From an uncultured bacterium (lineage in GTDB: Bacteria > Oederibacteriota > PGYV01 > Palsa-1178): DNA of 64,000 bases. Positions 17,646-26,445 of the stretch are shown piece by piece. The stretch spans positions 1-64,000 of the forward strand of contig CALAOR010000032.1 in NCBI GenBank assembly GCA_937889595.1, written 5' to 3'. Below the pieces are notes generated by a model. It was not told where the DNA came from. It made no database searches and saw nothing but the letters and a program-made list of their open reading frames with translations. A program made the translations under genes and the position numbers. Every line of letters begins with the position of its first letter. Position 1 is the first letter of the stretch.

Positions 17646-18197
17646 ATGAAACACTTGATGATCCTGTGCGTGTTGGCGGCCGCAATTATTTCAGCCGGGT
17701 GCGGGACAGCGCCTGTTATAATTGAGAAAGCGAATAAAGATTCTGTTTTTTTATACGGATACATAGACACGACGGAGTACGCATCAGGCAAAGAAATGAC
17801 CGGTTTGAACATAAAGCAGATAACCCCGCCCACCGACGATCCTTACCTGTCCGTGAAAACGGTTAACGGTTATTTTTATAACGATAAACTTTTGCCGGGG
17901 ATATACTGCCTTGACAATTGCATGGCTGAAAACTGGAGTTTCACGATACCTGTGGACTTGGGGTGCCTGAATATAAAGAAAAAGGGCGGAATTCGTTATT
18001 TTGGGTCCTATATGATAGTTAGGAAACCCAGCGGGGTTGCTTTAAAGCTGTCGGAAAATACAGATGAAGCTGCGGTCATAGCGCAAATGCTTAAAATGAC
18101 CATAAAAGGGACCACTACGGAAATAGCGCTTTCAAAAAGACTGAAAGTACTGCAAGAAGCGAAGCAAAGGAAAAAGAACATACCCCATGTAGAATAA
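17646..18197 (+). CDS. Lipoprotein of unknown function
   Basis: A 183-residue protein with a lipobox at residues 16-19 (SAGC). AAAGGAG lies 5 bases before ATG 17646, 10 bases after the protease stop codon. The mature part contains short beta-type segments and a basic C-terminal helix (KRLKVLQEAKQRKKN). It closes the four-gene envelope operon. No family recognised. Confidence 0.65.
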   Translation: MKHLMILCVLAAAIISAGCGTAPVIIEKANKDSVFLYGYIDTTEYASGKEMTGLNIKQITPPTDDPYLSVKTVNGYFYNDKLLPGIYCLDNCMAENWSFTIPVDLGCLNIKKKGGIRYFGSYMIVRKPSGVALKLSENTDEAAVIAQMLKMTIKGTTTEIALSKRLKVLQEAKQRKKNIPHVE

Positions 18198-18549
18198 GGG
18201 CAAGGGAGCAAGCCCCCTCTCTACAAATTCTCAGAGCAGGTGTCAGCTTAAAGAATGGGTCAGGCCTTTACCTGATACTTGATAAAAATCCGCGCATGTC
18301 AAATCTCCGCTTATTTTCAACACAAAAATCAAAATTCCCGAATTATCCGGGCGCCGGCTTTACAGCTTTTTTTGCCGCATAGAAAAAAGTCGATATAAAG
18401 TTGAATCCCGCCGTTTTCCGCAGCTTATATTTCGTGTATCTTCCAGTTGCAGGTAAAAATCGATGTCTTTACAAGGGGGAAGGTTCAACAAGGAACTTAC
18501 GGATTTCGCCGGTTAAAACCGGTAAAAACACTGAAAAGGAGATAAGGCC
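18198..18549. repeat. Intergenic region with half REP family 2 unit
   Basis: Bases 18203-18224 (AGGGAGCAAGCCCCCTCTCTAC) are one unit of REP family 2 without a partner. The remaining sequence up to the catalase start shows no gene and no convincing terminator. A Shine-Dalgarno AAGGAGATAAGG ends the region. Confidence 0.7.
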
Positions 18550-20652
18550 ATGGAAAATAATATGAAAAAAAAGCAAACCCGGAAAAACGAAGAGGGAAGC
18601 GGGGTTGTAACCGGAATTGGTCATGGCGGAGAACTTCACCAGACCTCAGGTAATGGAAGCCCGGAGCTGACCACCAACCAGGGCGTCCCCATATCTGACG
18701 GGCAGAATTCACTTAAGGCAAACGAGCACGGGCCGACCCTCGTGGAAGATTTCATACTACGCGAAAAGATAACCCATTTCGACCACGAACGCATTCCTGA
18801 ACGCATTGTACACGCCCGCGCCACCGGCGCGCACGGATATTTTGAGCTTACGGAATCACTCGAAGAGTACACGACCGCTTCGGTGCTTACGGAAAAAGGC
18901 GCGCGGACCCCGGTTTTTACCCGCATTTCAACGGTGGCGGGAGGAGCGGGTTCCGTGGATACTCCCCGCGATATACGCGGGTTCGCCGTCAAATTTTATA
19001 CAAAGCAGGGCAACTGGGACCTTGTTGGAAACAATATACCGGTATTTTTTATCCAGGATGCCATTAAATTTCCGGACCTTATACATGCGGTGAAAATGGA
19101 ACCGGACCGCGGATTTCCACAGTCGGCGTCGGCTCACGACACTTTCTGGGATTTTATATCACTTACTCCTGAATCCATGCATACGGTCATGTGGATAATG
19201 TCCGACCGCACATTGCCCAGGTCCTTAAGGATGATAGAAGGTTTCGGGGTTCACACTTTCCGTTTGATTAACTCCGCCGGCAGGTCGACGTTCGTAAAAT
19301 ATCACTGGAGGCCGAAACTCGGGCTGCAGTCCACCATATGGGATGAAACGGTTAAAATATCGGGCGCTGACCAGGATTACCACCGGAGGGATATGTTTGA
19401 GGCCATAGCATCAGGAAAATTTCCGGAATGGGAGCTGTTTGTCCAGCTTTTTACGAGCGAGCAGGCTGAACAATTCCCGTTCGACCATCTTGACCCGACA
19501 AAACTCATACCTGAGGAACTTGTGCCGCTGAAAAAAATCGGCCGTATGGTCTTAAACCGCTGGCCGGATAATTTCTTTGCGGAAACCGAACAGGTGGCAT
19601 ATTGCCCGTCGCATATCGTTCCGGGCATGGATTTCTCGAATGACCCGCTTTTGCAGGGCAGGCTTTTGTCCTATCACGATACGCAGCTCTCACGTCTGGG
19701 CACCGTTAACTTCCATCAGATACCCATTAACGCACCCAAGTGCCCGTTCGGGAACCATCAGCGCGACGGACACATGCAAATGGGGCACCCGACGGGCCGC
19801 GTTTCATACGAACCGAATTCATTGTCCGGAAATTCACCGAGGGAATCGCCGATGAACGGTTTTCACAGCCTGCCGTCGCTGGAAACAGGAGAAAAAGCCC
19901 GGGTGCGTTCGGAGAGTTTTAAGGACCATTACAGCCAGGCACGGCAGTTCTATATAAGCCAGACAGACCATGAGCAGTCTCACATAGCTTCGGCGCTGGT
20001 CTTTGAGCTGTCCAAAGTGGAGCATCCGCATATCAGGGAAGCCATTGTGGGGCACCTCAGGCATATAGATGAAAAGCTGGCGAGCCGGACAGCTTCGGCT
20101 CTTGGAATGAATAAATTACCCGCAGCGCCGCCCAGCGCGGCTCCGGTCATGGATCTGCCGCCTTCTACGGCTTTAAGGACGATAGGTAATATGAAGGATA
20201 CGCTGATGGGCCGCACTATAGCTATACTGGTAATGGACGGTTCTGACGGAATTTTGATCAACGGGTTAAAGAAAGCGGCCGAAGACGCGGGCGCGGACGC
20301 CAAGATCATAGCGCCCAGGATAGGCGGTATAAAGCTTGCAGACGGTTCCGCTATGGATGTGGACGGACAACTGCCGGGCTCGCCGTCGGTTTTATTTGAT
20401 GCGATAGCGGTTGTAATCCCCGAAGATGGGGCAAAAGCGCTCCTAAATGAAAGTTCGGCCGTTGATTTTGTGCGCGACGCGTTCGTTCATCTAAAGGCGA
20501 TCGCGGTGGATAAGGGCGGACGGGCGCTGCTCTCCGGCGTCAATATAAAGCCGGACGCGGGGTTGGTTGAAGCGGCTGAAACCGCCCTGTTTATTGCAGC
20601 GGCCAAAACACGCCAATGGGACAGGGAAAAAAATGTGAGGACCCTTATATAA
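18550..20652 (+). CDS. katE: Large-subunit monofunctional catalase (clade 2)
   Basis: A 700-residue haem catalase that splits hydrogen peroxide to water and oxygen. The distal His88 (RIVHARATGAHG), Asn161 (LVGNNIPVFF) and the proximal haem Tyr segment LLSYHDTQ are present. The length and the extra C-terminal domain (from about 545, GRTIAILVMDGSDG) of DJ-1/PfpI flavodoxin-like fold mark the large-subunit type such as E. coli HPII. The N-terminal extension with THFDHERIPER is standard. Strong AAGGAG before ATG. It is followed after 33 bases by an SRPBCC gene and then a terminator, so the two probably form one transcript. Confidence 0.96.
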   Translation: MENNMKKKQTRKNEEGSGVVTGIGHGGELHQTSGNGSPELTTNQGVPISDGQNSLKANEHGPTLVEDFILREKITHFDHERIPERIVHARATGAHGYFELTESLEEYTTASVLTEKGARTPVFTRISTVAGGAGSVDTPRDIRGFAVKFYTKQGNWDLVGNNIPVFFIQDAIKFPDLIHAVKMEPDRGFPQSASAHDTFWDFISLTPESMHTVMWIMSDRTLPRSLRMIEGFGVHTFRLINSAGRSTFVKYHWRPKLGLQSTIWDETVKISGADQDYHRRDMFEAIASGKFPEWELFVQLFTSEQAEQFPFDHLDPTKLIPEELVPLKKIGRMVLNRWPDNFFAETEQVAYCPSHIVPGMDFSNDPLLQGRLLSYHDTQLSRLGTVNFHQIPINAPKCPFGNHQRDGHMQMGHPTGRVSYEPNSLSGNSPRESPMNGFHSLPSLETGEKARVRSESFKDHYSQARQFYISQTDHEQSHIASALVFELSKVEHPHIREAIVGHLRHIDEKLASRTASALGMNKLPAAPPSAAPVMDLPPSTALRTIGNMKDTLMGRTIAILVMDGSDGILINGLKKAAEDAGADAKIIAPRIGGIKLADGSAMDVDGQLPGSPSVLFDAIAVVIPEDGAKALLNESSAVDFVRDAFVHLKAIAVDKGGRALLSGVNIKPDAGLVEAAETALFIAAAKTRQWDREKNVRTLI

Positions 20653-20685
20653 TTCCGGTATTTTTGTCGAAAAAAGGAGGTTTTT

Positions 20686-21240
20686 ATGAAAAAAATTTTT
20701 GGTTGGGTTTTAGTCGCATTGGTTTTGGTTGTCGCGGGGATACTTGGGTATGCCGCCACAAAACCGGACGCTTTCAGGATAGAGAGGTCTGTAACCGTCA
20801 ACGCGCCGGCGGAAAGGATTTATCCTTTGATTGAGGATTTCCGCGCCTGGGAGCAGTGGTCGCCTTTTCCTGCCGGTGAGAAAATCACCTACAGCGGGGC
20901 GGTAAAAGGCAAGGGCTCTATAACCAATTGGTCGGGCAAGACGACGGGTGAGGGAAGCAGGGAAATAACCGAGACAGTGCCGCTGGAAATGGTTAAAATG
21001 AAACTTGATTTCCCCGCGATGAAAACCCAGTTCATGGTTGAGTTTATACTAAAACGCGAAGGCGAAGGCACCAGGGTGACATGGGCGAATTACGGCTCCA
21101 ACCCTTATATGGCGAAGGTATTCGGTCTTTTTATGAGCATGGATAATATGATGGGTGACGACATACAGGTCCGCCTTGCGAGCCTTAAAAAGGTTGTCGA
21201 AGCCATGCCGGTCACGGCCAAACCAATGAAGAAAAAATAA
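20686..21240 (+). CDS. SRPBCC (START-like) protein with membrane anchor
   Basis: A 184-residue protein. Residues 5-24 form a single membrane segment or uncleaved signal (GWVLVALVLVVAGILGYAA). The rest is an SRPBCC ligand-binding fold typical of polyketide-cyclase/AHSA1 relatives: RSVTVNAPAERIYPLIEDF, then WEQWSPF. The ligand is unknown. AAAGGAGG lies before ATG. Coupling to catalase suggests expression under the same stress conditions. Confidence 0.8.
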   Translation: MKKIFGWVLVALVLVVAGILGYAATKPDAFRIERSVTVNAPAERIYPLIEDFRAWEQWSPFPAGEKITYSGAVKGKGSITNWSGKTTGEGSREITETVPLEMVKMKLDFPAMKTQFMVEFILKREGEGTRVTWANYGSNPYMAKVFGLFMSMDNMMGDDIQVRLASLKKVVEAMPVTAKPMKKK

Positions 21241-21261
21241 AAAAAAGTTAATTTATTATAA

Positions 21262-21309
21262 CAAGGCTCCGGTTTGATGCCGATGGCATCGCCCGGAGCC
21301 TTGTTTTTT
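21262..21309 (+). terminator. Rho-independent terminator after the catalase operon
   Basis: CAAGGCTCCGG pairs with CCGGAGCCTTG (21293-21303), with an inner stem GATGCC/GGCATC, followed by TTTTTT. Confidence 0.88.
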
Positions 21310-21433
21310 ATAGAGGGGCAATTTTGTGATTTCAATTTTGTAGAGAGGGGGCTTGCCCCCTCTCACCGTGATATTTATGACCCGGGGTGTTCAACGGCCC
21401 GGCGTTCTACGGCCCGCTGGGAGAGGGGGCAAG

Positions 21434-23063
21434 GAGTCTGTCTCAAAAGTCCCTTCTCAAAAATATTTTTAGTTCTTTGACAGTAATGGTATAATGGTTT
21501 CAAATCCGAATCAAGGAGAAACCAAATGCCAACAATAAGAGCCGAAAGAAATCAAATGTTTTTATTGCCACCAGCTATAGAAGATTGGGTTCCCAAAGAT
21601 CATATCGCCCGTTTTGTGGTGCAATTCATTGAGGAACTGCCTTTGGAACAAATGGGTTTTGCGGTAGAAGAAGAGATGGGCCGCCCGAGTTATTCAGTTG
21701 ATGTTTTGCTTGGAGCTTGGATATTCGGCATACTTGACGGCAAAAAGAGCAGCAGGAAGATAGAAAAGATGACATATGATTCAATGGCCATGATTTGGAT
21801 AACCGGAAATAACCGTCCTGACCACAATACCTTTTGGCGATTTTTCAAAAAAAACAAAATGCAAATCAGTGGTTTAATGAAAGAAACGGTGCGCCTGGCA
21901 ATTCATAATAATATGGTTGGTTTTGAACTTCAGGCGGTTGATGGCACGAAGATTCAATCGGATGTTAATAAGGAAAAAACAAAAACAATAAAGGATATGA
22001 ACAAAAAAATCCATGAACTGGACCGCGAAATAGACAGAATAATGAAGGAAATTGAAGAGAACGATCGGCAGGATGATGAAGACGGCAAAGGCGGATATGG
22101 AATGCCGAAAGAACTTCAGGACAAAGAAAATCTGAAGAAAACAATCAAGGCCCACATAGAACGGATGAAGAACGAGGGTAAAACATCAGAGAATCCAGCT
22201 GATAAAGACAGCCGGTTCATGATGACAAGGGGCAAAGGACTCCAACAGGCATATAACGCACAGGCTGTTGTGGATTCAAAAAAACAGATAATAATAGCCG
22301 AAGACGTGACCAATGAAGCATCAGATGCCCATCTGTTAAACGGCATGATAGAAAAAGCAGAGATAAATACCGGCAAAGAACAAACAGTAACACTTGCCGA
22401 CGGAGGATACTACTCCCCCGAAGAACTTGCTCAAGCGCAATTAAAAAGCAGAAACATAGCGGTGAATCTCCCGCAGGATGACGGCGATAAGCCGTACGGA
22501 AAAGCAAATTTTAAATATGACAATAAAACAGATGAGTATGTATGCCCCAAAAACGGCAGACTTGAATATGTTTCAGAACGAACAAAGGAATCAGGAAAAC
22601 AAACACGGATATACCGATGCAGGGATCATATAAGCTGTCCTTCCAGGTTCGAATGCAGCAAGATGAAATCTGGCAGGATAATTGAGGCTACCAAATTCGA
22701 GGAAACAGTCCTTGCGTACAGAGAAACGGCCAAGACTCAGAATTGGAAGGAACTACTGCGGAAAAGAAAAACTATAGTTGAACCTGTATTTGGACGGGTA
22801 AAAAACATTTTGGGCTTCACGAGGTTCAGTTTCAGAGGCCTTGAAAACGTAAAAATACAATGGTCGTTTGTCTGCGCAGTGCATAATATAAAGACGATGT
22901 ATGCACTCTGGCGCGAAGGTAAGGTTAAATTAAGGACGAATCCAGGTTAAAATTCAGCCTTCAAAACGAGCAAGGTCCAAAAAAGAAAAAGAAAAAAAAG
23001 AAGGATAAAAAACAGAACGGCAATGAGCAGAGTTGGGAACTTAAGGAGTTTTGAGACAGACTC
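21434..23063 (+). mobile_element. IS1182-family insertion sequence, complete
   Basis: A 1630-bp element. Terminal inverted repeats GAGTCTGTCTCAAAA (left) and TTTTGAGACAGACTC (right) are perfect over 15 bases. A 4-bp target duplication CAAG occurs at 21430-21433 and 23064-23067. It encodes one intact transposase. The target is the centre of a REP family 2 palindrome. Confidence 0.93.
21526..22950 (+). CDS. IS1182-family transposase
   Basis: A 474-residue DDE transposase. The N-terminal DUF772-type domain begins with the family pattern FLLPPAIEDWVPKDHIARFV. Acidic catalytic residues are likely Asp in AVDGTKIQSD (about 139), Asp in TLADGGYYSPE (about 290) and Glu in KTIVEPVFGRVK (about 418). 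A Lys/Glu-rich coiled segment lies at 145-225, and a Cys-bearing zinc-like segment (YVCPKNG then CRDHISCPSRFEC) lies near 345-385. The frame is intact, and with perfect ends and a target duplication the element may still be active. AAGGAG precedes the start. Confidence 0.93.
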   Translation: MPTIRAERNQMFLLPPAIEDWVPKDHIARFVVQFIEELPLEQMGFAVEEEMGRPSYSVDVLLGAWIFGILDGKKSSRKIEKMTYDSMAMIWITGNNRPDHNTFWRFFKKNKMQISGLMKETVRLAIHNNMVGFELQAVDGTKIQSDVNKEKTKTIKDMNKKIHELDREIDRIMKEIEENDRQDDEDGKGGYGMPKELQDKENLKKTIKAHIERMKNEGKTSENPADKDSRFMMTRGKGLQQAYNAQAVVDSKKQIIIAEDVTNEASDAHLLNGMIEKAEINTGKEQTVTLADGGYYSPEELAQAQLKSRNIAVNLPQDDGDKPYGKANFKYDNKTDEYVCPKNGRLEYVSERTKESGKQTRIYRCRDHISCPSRFECSKMKSGRIIEATKFEETVLAYRETAKTQNWKELLRKRKTIVEPVFGRVKNILGFTRFSFRGLENVKIQWSFVCAVHNIKTMYALWREGKVKLRTNPG

Positions 23064-23110
23064 CAAGCCCCCTCTCTACGAATACAAGATACAGGAACAT
23101 CATATGATGC

Positions 23111-23138
23111 TTGGATCCTATTGATTTTATAGTATAAT
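23111..23138 (+). promoter_or_regulatory. Promoter of the DUF1801 gene
   Basis: TTGGAT and TATAAT, spacer 16 bases. Transcription would start near 23145, which favours the downstream ATG at 23193. Confidence 0.5.
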
Positions 23139-23192
23139 ACGGATATGAAGTTGAAATCAATTGCTGAATATAAAATACGGAGCGTGGCAAAG

Positions 23193-23606
23193 ATGGCACA
23201 AAAACAAGAGGCGGCAGGCAAGGCGGGCTCCGAACTTATCAGCGAAAAGATCGCCGAATTAGGCGACTGGAGAGGCAAGACGCTGGCAAAGATGCGCGCC
23301 CTTATCAAGGCGGCCGACCCTGATGTTTTGGAAGAGGTGAAGTGGGCCGGGACCCCGGTTTGGTCCCATGACGGGATCATCTGCACGGGAGAGACTTACA
23401 AGGCGGTAGTCAAGCTGACTTTCGCCAAGGGCGCGGCCCTGAAAGACCCTGCCAAGCTCTTCAACTCGAGCCTTGACGGGAACACAAGGCGCGCCATCGA
23501 CATTCCCGAAGGCGGGAAGATCGACTCGAATGCGTTCAAGGCGCTCATCCGCGCGGCAGTCGCTCTCAATACTTCCGGCGGAAAGAAACCTGCGAAACGC
23601 AGGTGA
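23193..23606 (+). CDS. DUF1801 (YdhG-like) protein
   Basis: A 137-residue protein of the small DUF1801 family: WRGKTLAKMRALIKAADPDV, then EEVKWAGTPVWSHDG, then VKLTFAKGAAL, and a basic tail (KKPAKRR). The fold is related to a putative iron/ligand-binding family, but its function is not established. The promoter just upstream makes an earlier ATG (23145) unlikely. It follows the IS element and precedes a phosphoesterase gene by 39 bases. Confidence 0.8.
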   Translation: MAQKQEAAGKAGSELISEKIAELGDWRGKTLAKMRALIKAADPDVLEEVKWAGTPVWSHDGIICTGETYKAVVKLTFAKGAALKDPAKLFNSSLDGNTRRAIDIPEGGKIDSNAFKALIRAAVALNTSGGKKPAKRR

Positions 23607-23645
23607 GTAATATACAGACGGTTATAAATGAACAGGGAGTGCAGA

Positions 23646-24761
23646 ATGATTAATATCCGTTTGCAAAAAATGCTGTTTGTATTAATGATGTTATTTTTTA
23701 TCATATTTCCGGCCTGGTCCTGGGCGGGGACCTTGATGCGGCCTTATCTTCAGGCTCCCGGACAAGACTCCATTTATGTGCTTGTGGAGTCTGATTCCCG
23801 GACTATTCCCGCAATGGTGGAGTACGGAAAAACACCGGCTTATGGCCTTACGGCGTCGGCTGAGATTGTTGACGATACCACACTTCCTTCATATATTCAT
23901 AAGATACGGATATCGGGTCTGTTACCGGCAACGAAATACCATTACAGGGTAATATACGGAACAACGGCAGGAGAGGACATTACCTTTAAGACTGGTGCCG
24001 GACCGGACAAGGCATTCAGGTTTGCTTTCATGGCTGACTGCCATGCAAACATTCGTGTGCATGGGGACATAGACGTTCTAATGAAAGAAAAACAGCCCGA
24101 CTTTTTGATTTACGGCGGGGATATATGTTCTTCAGGGGACTATAATTCCTTTAAAAATGAGTTTTTTATACAGCCGGAGCTTGACCTTATATCCCGCGTC
24201 CCTTTCTTTTTGTCCCCGGGCAACCATGAAGGTTGGGGGAAGAATACCAGGGCTTTCACCAAACAGCCGGATTCGGGCTCGGGTACTGCGGATTATTATT
24301 CGTTTGATCGGGGCGCGGCGCATTTTCTGGTACTTAACACCGAGGTTGATTTTAGCGCTGCCAGCCCCCAGTATAAGTTCGCTCAATCAGACCTTGCCGC
24401 GACTGGAAAAAAATGGAAGATAGCGGTCTTTCATAAACCCGCATACGCAAACGGAGGAGACTGGTGGGGACTGCCGGATCCAATGAGGGAACTCGCGGAA
24501 AAAGTGCTGTCTCCGGCCGGCGTCCAGCTGGTGCTGGCGGGACATATGCACTATTACCAGCATAATTATTCAAACGGAACGCATCATCTTGTCGTCAGTT
24601 CGGCCGGCGGCTACCAGGAAAACCCGGTTGATGACATTTACACCATAAAAGGGGATAAAGGCTATCATTATGCCGTGGTGGATGTTGATTCGTTATCCCT
24701 TTGTGTGCGGGTCTACAACGGAGCTGGAACGCTTGTTGATACGGTTTCGCCGCTGCCTTAA
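23646..24761 (+). CDS. Exported metallophosphoesterase with N-terminal fibronectin-like domain
   Basis: A 371-residue protein resembling purple acid phosphatase/PhoD-type enzymes. Signal peptide (FVLMMLFFIIFPAWSWAG), then a beta-sandwich of the type preceding purple acid phosphatases (ISGLLPATKYHYRVIYG). The catalytic domain shows FMADCHAN, YGGDICSSGDY, SPGNHE, and AGHMHYYQ, which together give the Asp/His/Asn metal ligands. The first motif is DCH rather than the usual DTH/DMG. Substrate unknown. ATG 23646 has GGGAG upstream. Confidence 0.85.
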   Translation: MINIRLQKMLFVLMMLFFIIFPAWSWAGTLMRPYLQAPGQDSIYVLVESDSRTIPAMVEYGKTPAYGLTASAEIVDDTTLPSYIHKIRISGLLPATKYHYRVIYGTTAGEDITFKTGAGPDKAFRFAFMADCHANIRVHGDIDVLMKEKQPDFLIYGGDICSSGDYNSFKNEFFIQPELDLISRVPFFLSPGNHEGWGKNTRAFTKQPDSGSGTADYYSFDRGAAHFLVLNTEVDFSAASPQYKFAQSDLAATGKKWKIAVFHKPAYANGGDWWGLPDPMRELAEKVLSPAGVQLVLAGHMHYYQHNYSNGTHHLVVSSAGGYQENPVDDIYTIKGDKGYHYAVVDVDSLSLCVRVYNGAGTLVDTVSPLP

Positions 24762-24971
24762 AAAATATGGCTTCAACTTCCGCATACGCAACCGGGTTTT
24801 GAGCCTAAACCGTAAAAAGTCAATTTACAGGGCTCGCCGCTGCTTCCGTTGATGGTATGGCTCGTAATGATAGCTTTAAGGTTATTTAAACTCGGTAAAA
24901 ACGGAGCAGTTCAAAGTGCTGCGTTAAATCTTAGAGGCAAGGTAATTATTAATTTCGTCAAACAGAGCGGG

Positions 24972-26429
24972 CTACAAAGGTATTTTTACATCCAGCCTTA
25001 CATCCCAGTTGCGCCTGTCCATGGTGGCATGCGGGTTAATGTTTATGTCGTCATAGACAGTATAACCTGCGCCGACAGCCAGGTCCATAAGTTCTGTTTT
25101 AATTGCAATACCGCCTGTGGCTTCAATATCGGATACAGCGGTTATTCCTGAAAGTTTTTCCATGAGAAAAGGCCAGTTGCAGCCCAGGCGCAGGGTAATG
25201 AGTTTGGACAGGTTATATTCCGCACCGCCCCTTACTCCGGCATATTTCTGTATATAATATCCGCCGGCAGAGCCGGTTTCGGCAAACAATTCCAGGGGAA
25301 CGCTGAATGTGCCGTCAGTATATGAGGCTCCGCCGGAAACAAGCACCTGAAAATCAGTGTTCCTTCCCGAAACCGGCATGCCCACTAACACAAAACCCCT
25401 GTGATAAGCGTAATCGTAAACCGTGCCAAGGGCAGCCGCCGCAAATATCAGGTTTTCTCCGGCATGATATCTGAATTTAAAACTTGCATCATATTCCGTG
25501 CCTGTTAAGGAGTCGTATCCGGTATTATTGGCCATAACACTGCCTGTATAACTTCTGTCCAGTATCGCGCCAAAGGTCAACAGGGCCTCAATGACATTAT
25601 TTATCCTGTATGCGGCTCCTGCGCCGATATTAATCCCCCTGGCATCAAATTCATTTTTTGTATTGTCCGGCGGGCTGGATATGTTTGATTCATATCCGGA
25701 AAAAGCCGCGATATTGCTGAAAGACGCGATGCTATCATTCCCGGGCAGCGTTTTTATGTTTCCCAGCAGGCCCTGCTTGTGCCCGGCCGACAGCGCAATG
25801 CTGAGCGAGTCGGATATTTTATAGCACAAATCCGCCAGAAACTCCGGTTTGGAAGCCCACATATAAATGCCGGACAGCACGGTACCGTCCGAAGTTGTAA
25901 AACTGCTGACTTTAAATTCCTTATTGTAAACCGCGTACCTGAACATGGCTCCGGTTGTGATATTTTTATCGATCCTTGAGGCATACTGTATTTCCCCTCC
26001 GAAAAATTTGTTCCACGAGTACATATTAGAAGAATGGTATTCAACTTCGCCGGTATAGAAATAGTACGGCTTTACCACAATGACGTCATTATCATCCAGC
26101 CAGCAGTTTATGTAGTTGTTTTTATCGTCCATGAAATTAAAAGTGAACTGGTCGGAGCCCCTGTTGATATTATATTTCTGGTGGTTCACTGAGGCCAGCG
26201 GCGAGAGGGATATCATGTTCTGCCTATCCCTTTCCAAAATTCCCGAAGCAAAACCTTCTTCATACAGATCGAACATTGACGCGCTGTCGGGAAGCACCGA
26301 ATCAACCCTTCCCAGAGCCAGGAGCCTGGCAGGCACTCCGTCCATCATGCTGTCCGCAAAAGTGCAGGGCGTAAAAAGAATGTAAAAAAAAGCGGCTAAT
26401 ACCGCCAAAAAAAATATTTTTCTTGTCAT
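24972..26429 (-). CDS. Predicted outer-membrane beta-barrel protein
   Basis: A 485-residue protein on the minus strand. Signal peptide (FFLAVLAAFFYILFTPCTFA), then a region RLLALGRVDSVLPDSASMFDLYEEG that recalls the plug region of FadL/PorV-like barrels (ALG...DSAS). Many alternating strands follow, ending in RLDVKIPL. Glycine- and tyrosine-rich composition throughout. It is 16 bases from a lipoprotein gene transcribed in the same direction, upstream of it, so the two likely form an operon. Specific function unknown. Confidence 0.65.
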   Translation of the reverse strand: MTRKIFFLAVLAAFFYILFTPCTFADSMMDGVPARLLALGRVDSVLPDSASMFDLYEEGFASGILERDRQNMISLSPLASVNHQKYNINRGSDQFTFNFMDDKNNYINCWLDDNDVIVVKPYYFYTGEVEYHSSNMYSWNKFFGGEIQYASRIDKNITTGAMFRYAVYNKEFKVSSFTTSDGTVLSGIYMWASKPEFLADLCYKISDSLSIALSAGHKQGLLGNIKTLPGNDSIASFSNIAAFSGYESNISSPPDNTKNEFDARGINIGAGAAYRINNVIEALLTFGAILDRSYTGSVMANNTGYDSLTGTEYDASFKFRYHAGENLIFAAAALGTVYDYAYHRGFVLVGMPVSGRNTDFQVLVSGGASYTDGTFSVPLELFAETGSAGGYYIQKYAGVRGGAEYNLSKLITLRLGCNWPFLMEKLSGITAVSDIEATGGIAIKTELMDLAVGAGYTVYDDININPHATMDRRNWDVRLDVKIPL

Positions 26430-26445
26430 TTTATCTCCCGCATCA

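Larger units (their letters stand above)
21340..23079. repeat. REP family 2 pair split by an IS element
   Basis: The left unit is at 21340-21364. The right unit is cut into GAGAGGGGGC (21421-21430 and on to 21433) and CAAGCCCCCTCTCTAC (23064-23079). Removing the IS and one CAAG copy restores a unit facing the left one. Confidence 0.88.

Noticed and set aside
24849-25151. 100-codon plus-strand frame
   Set aside because: Its second half is antisense to the barrel gene, and there is no ribosome binding site or family match.
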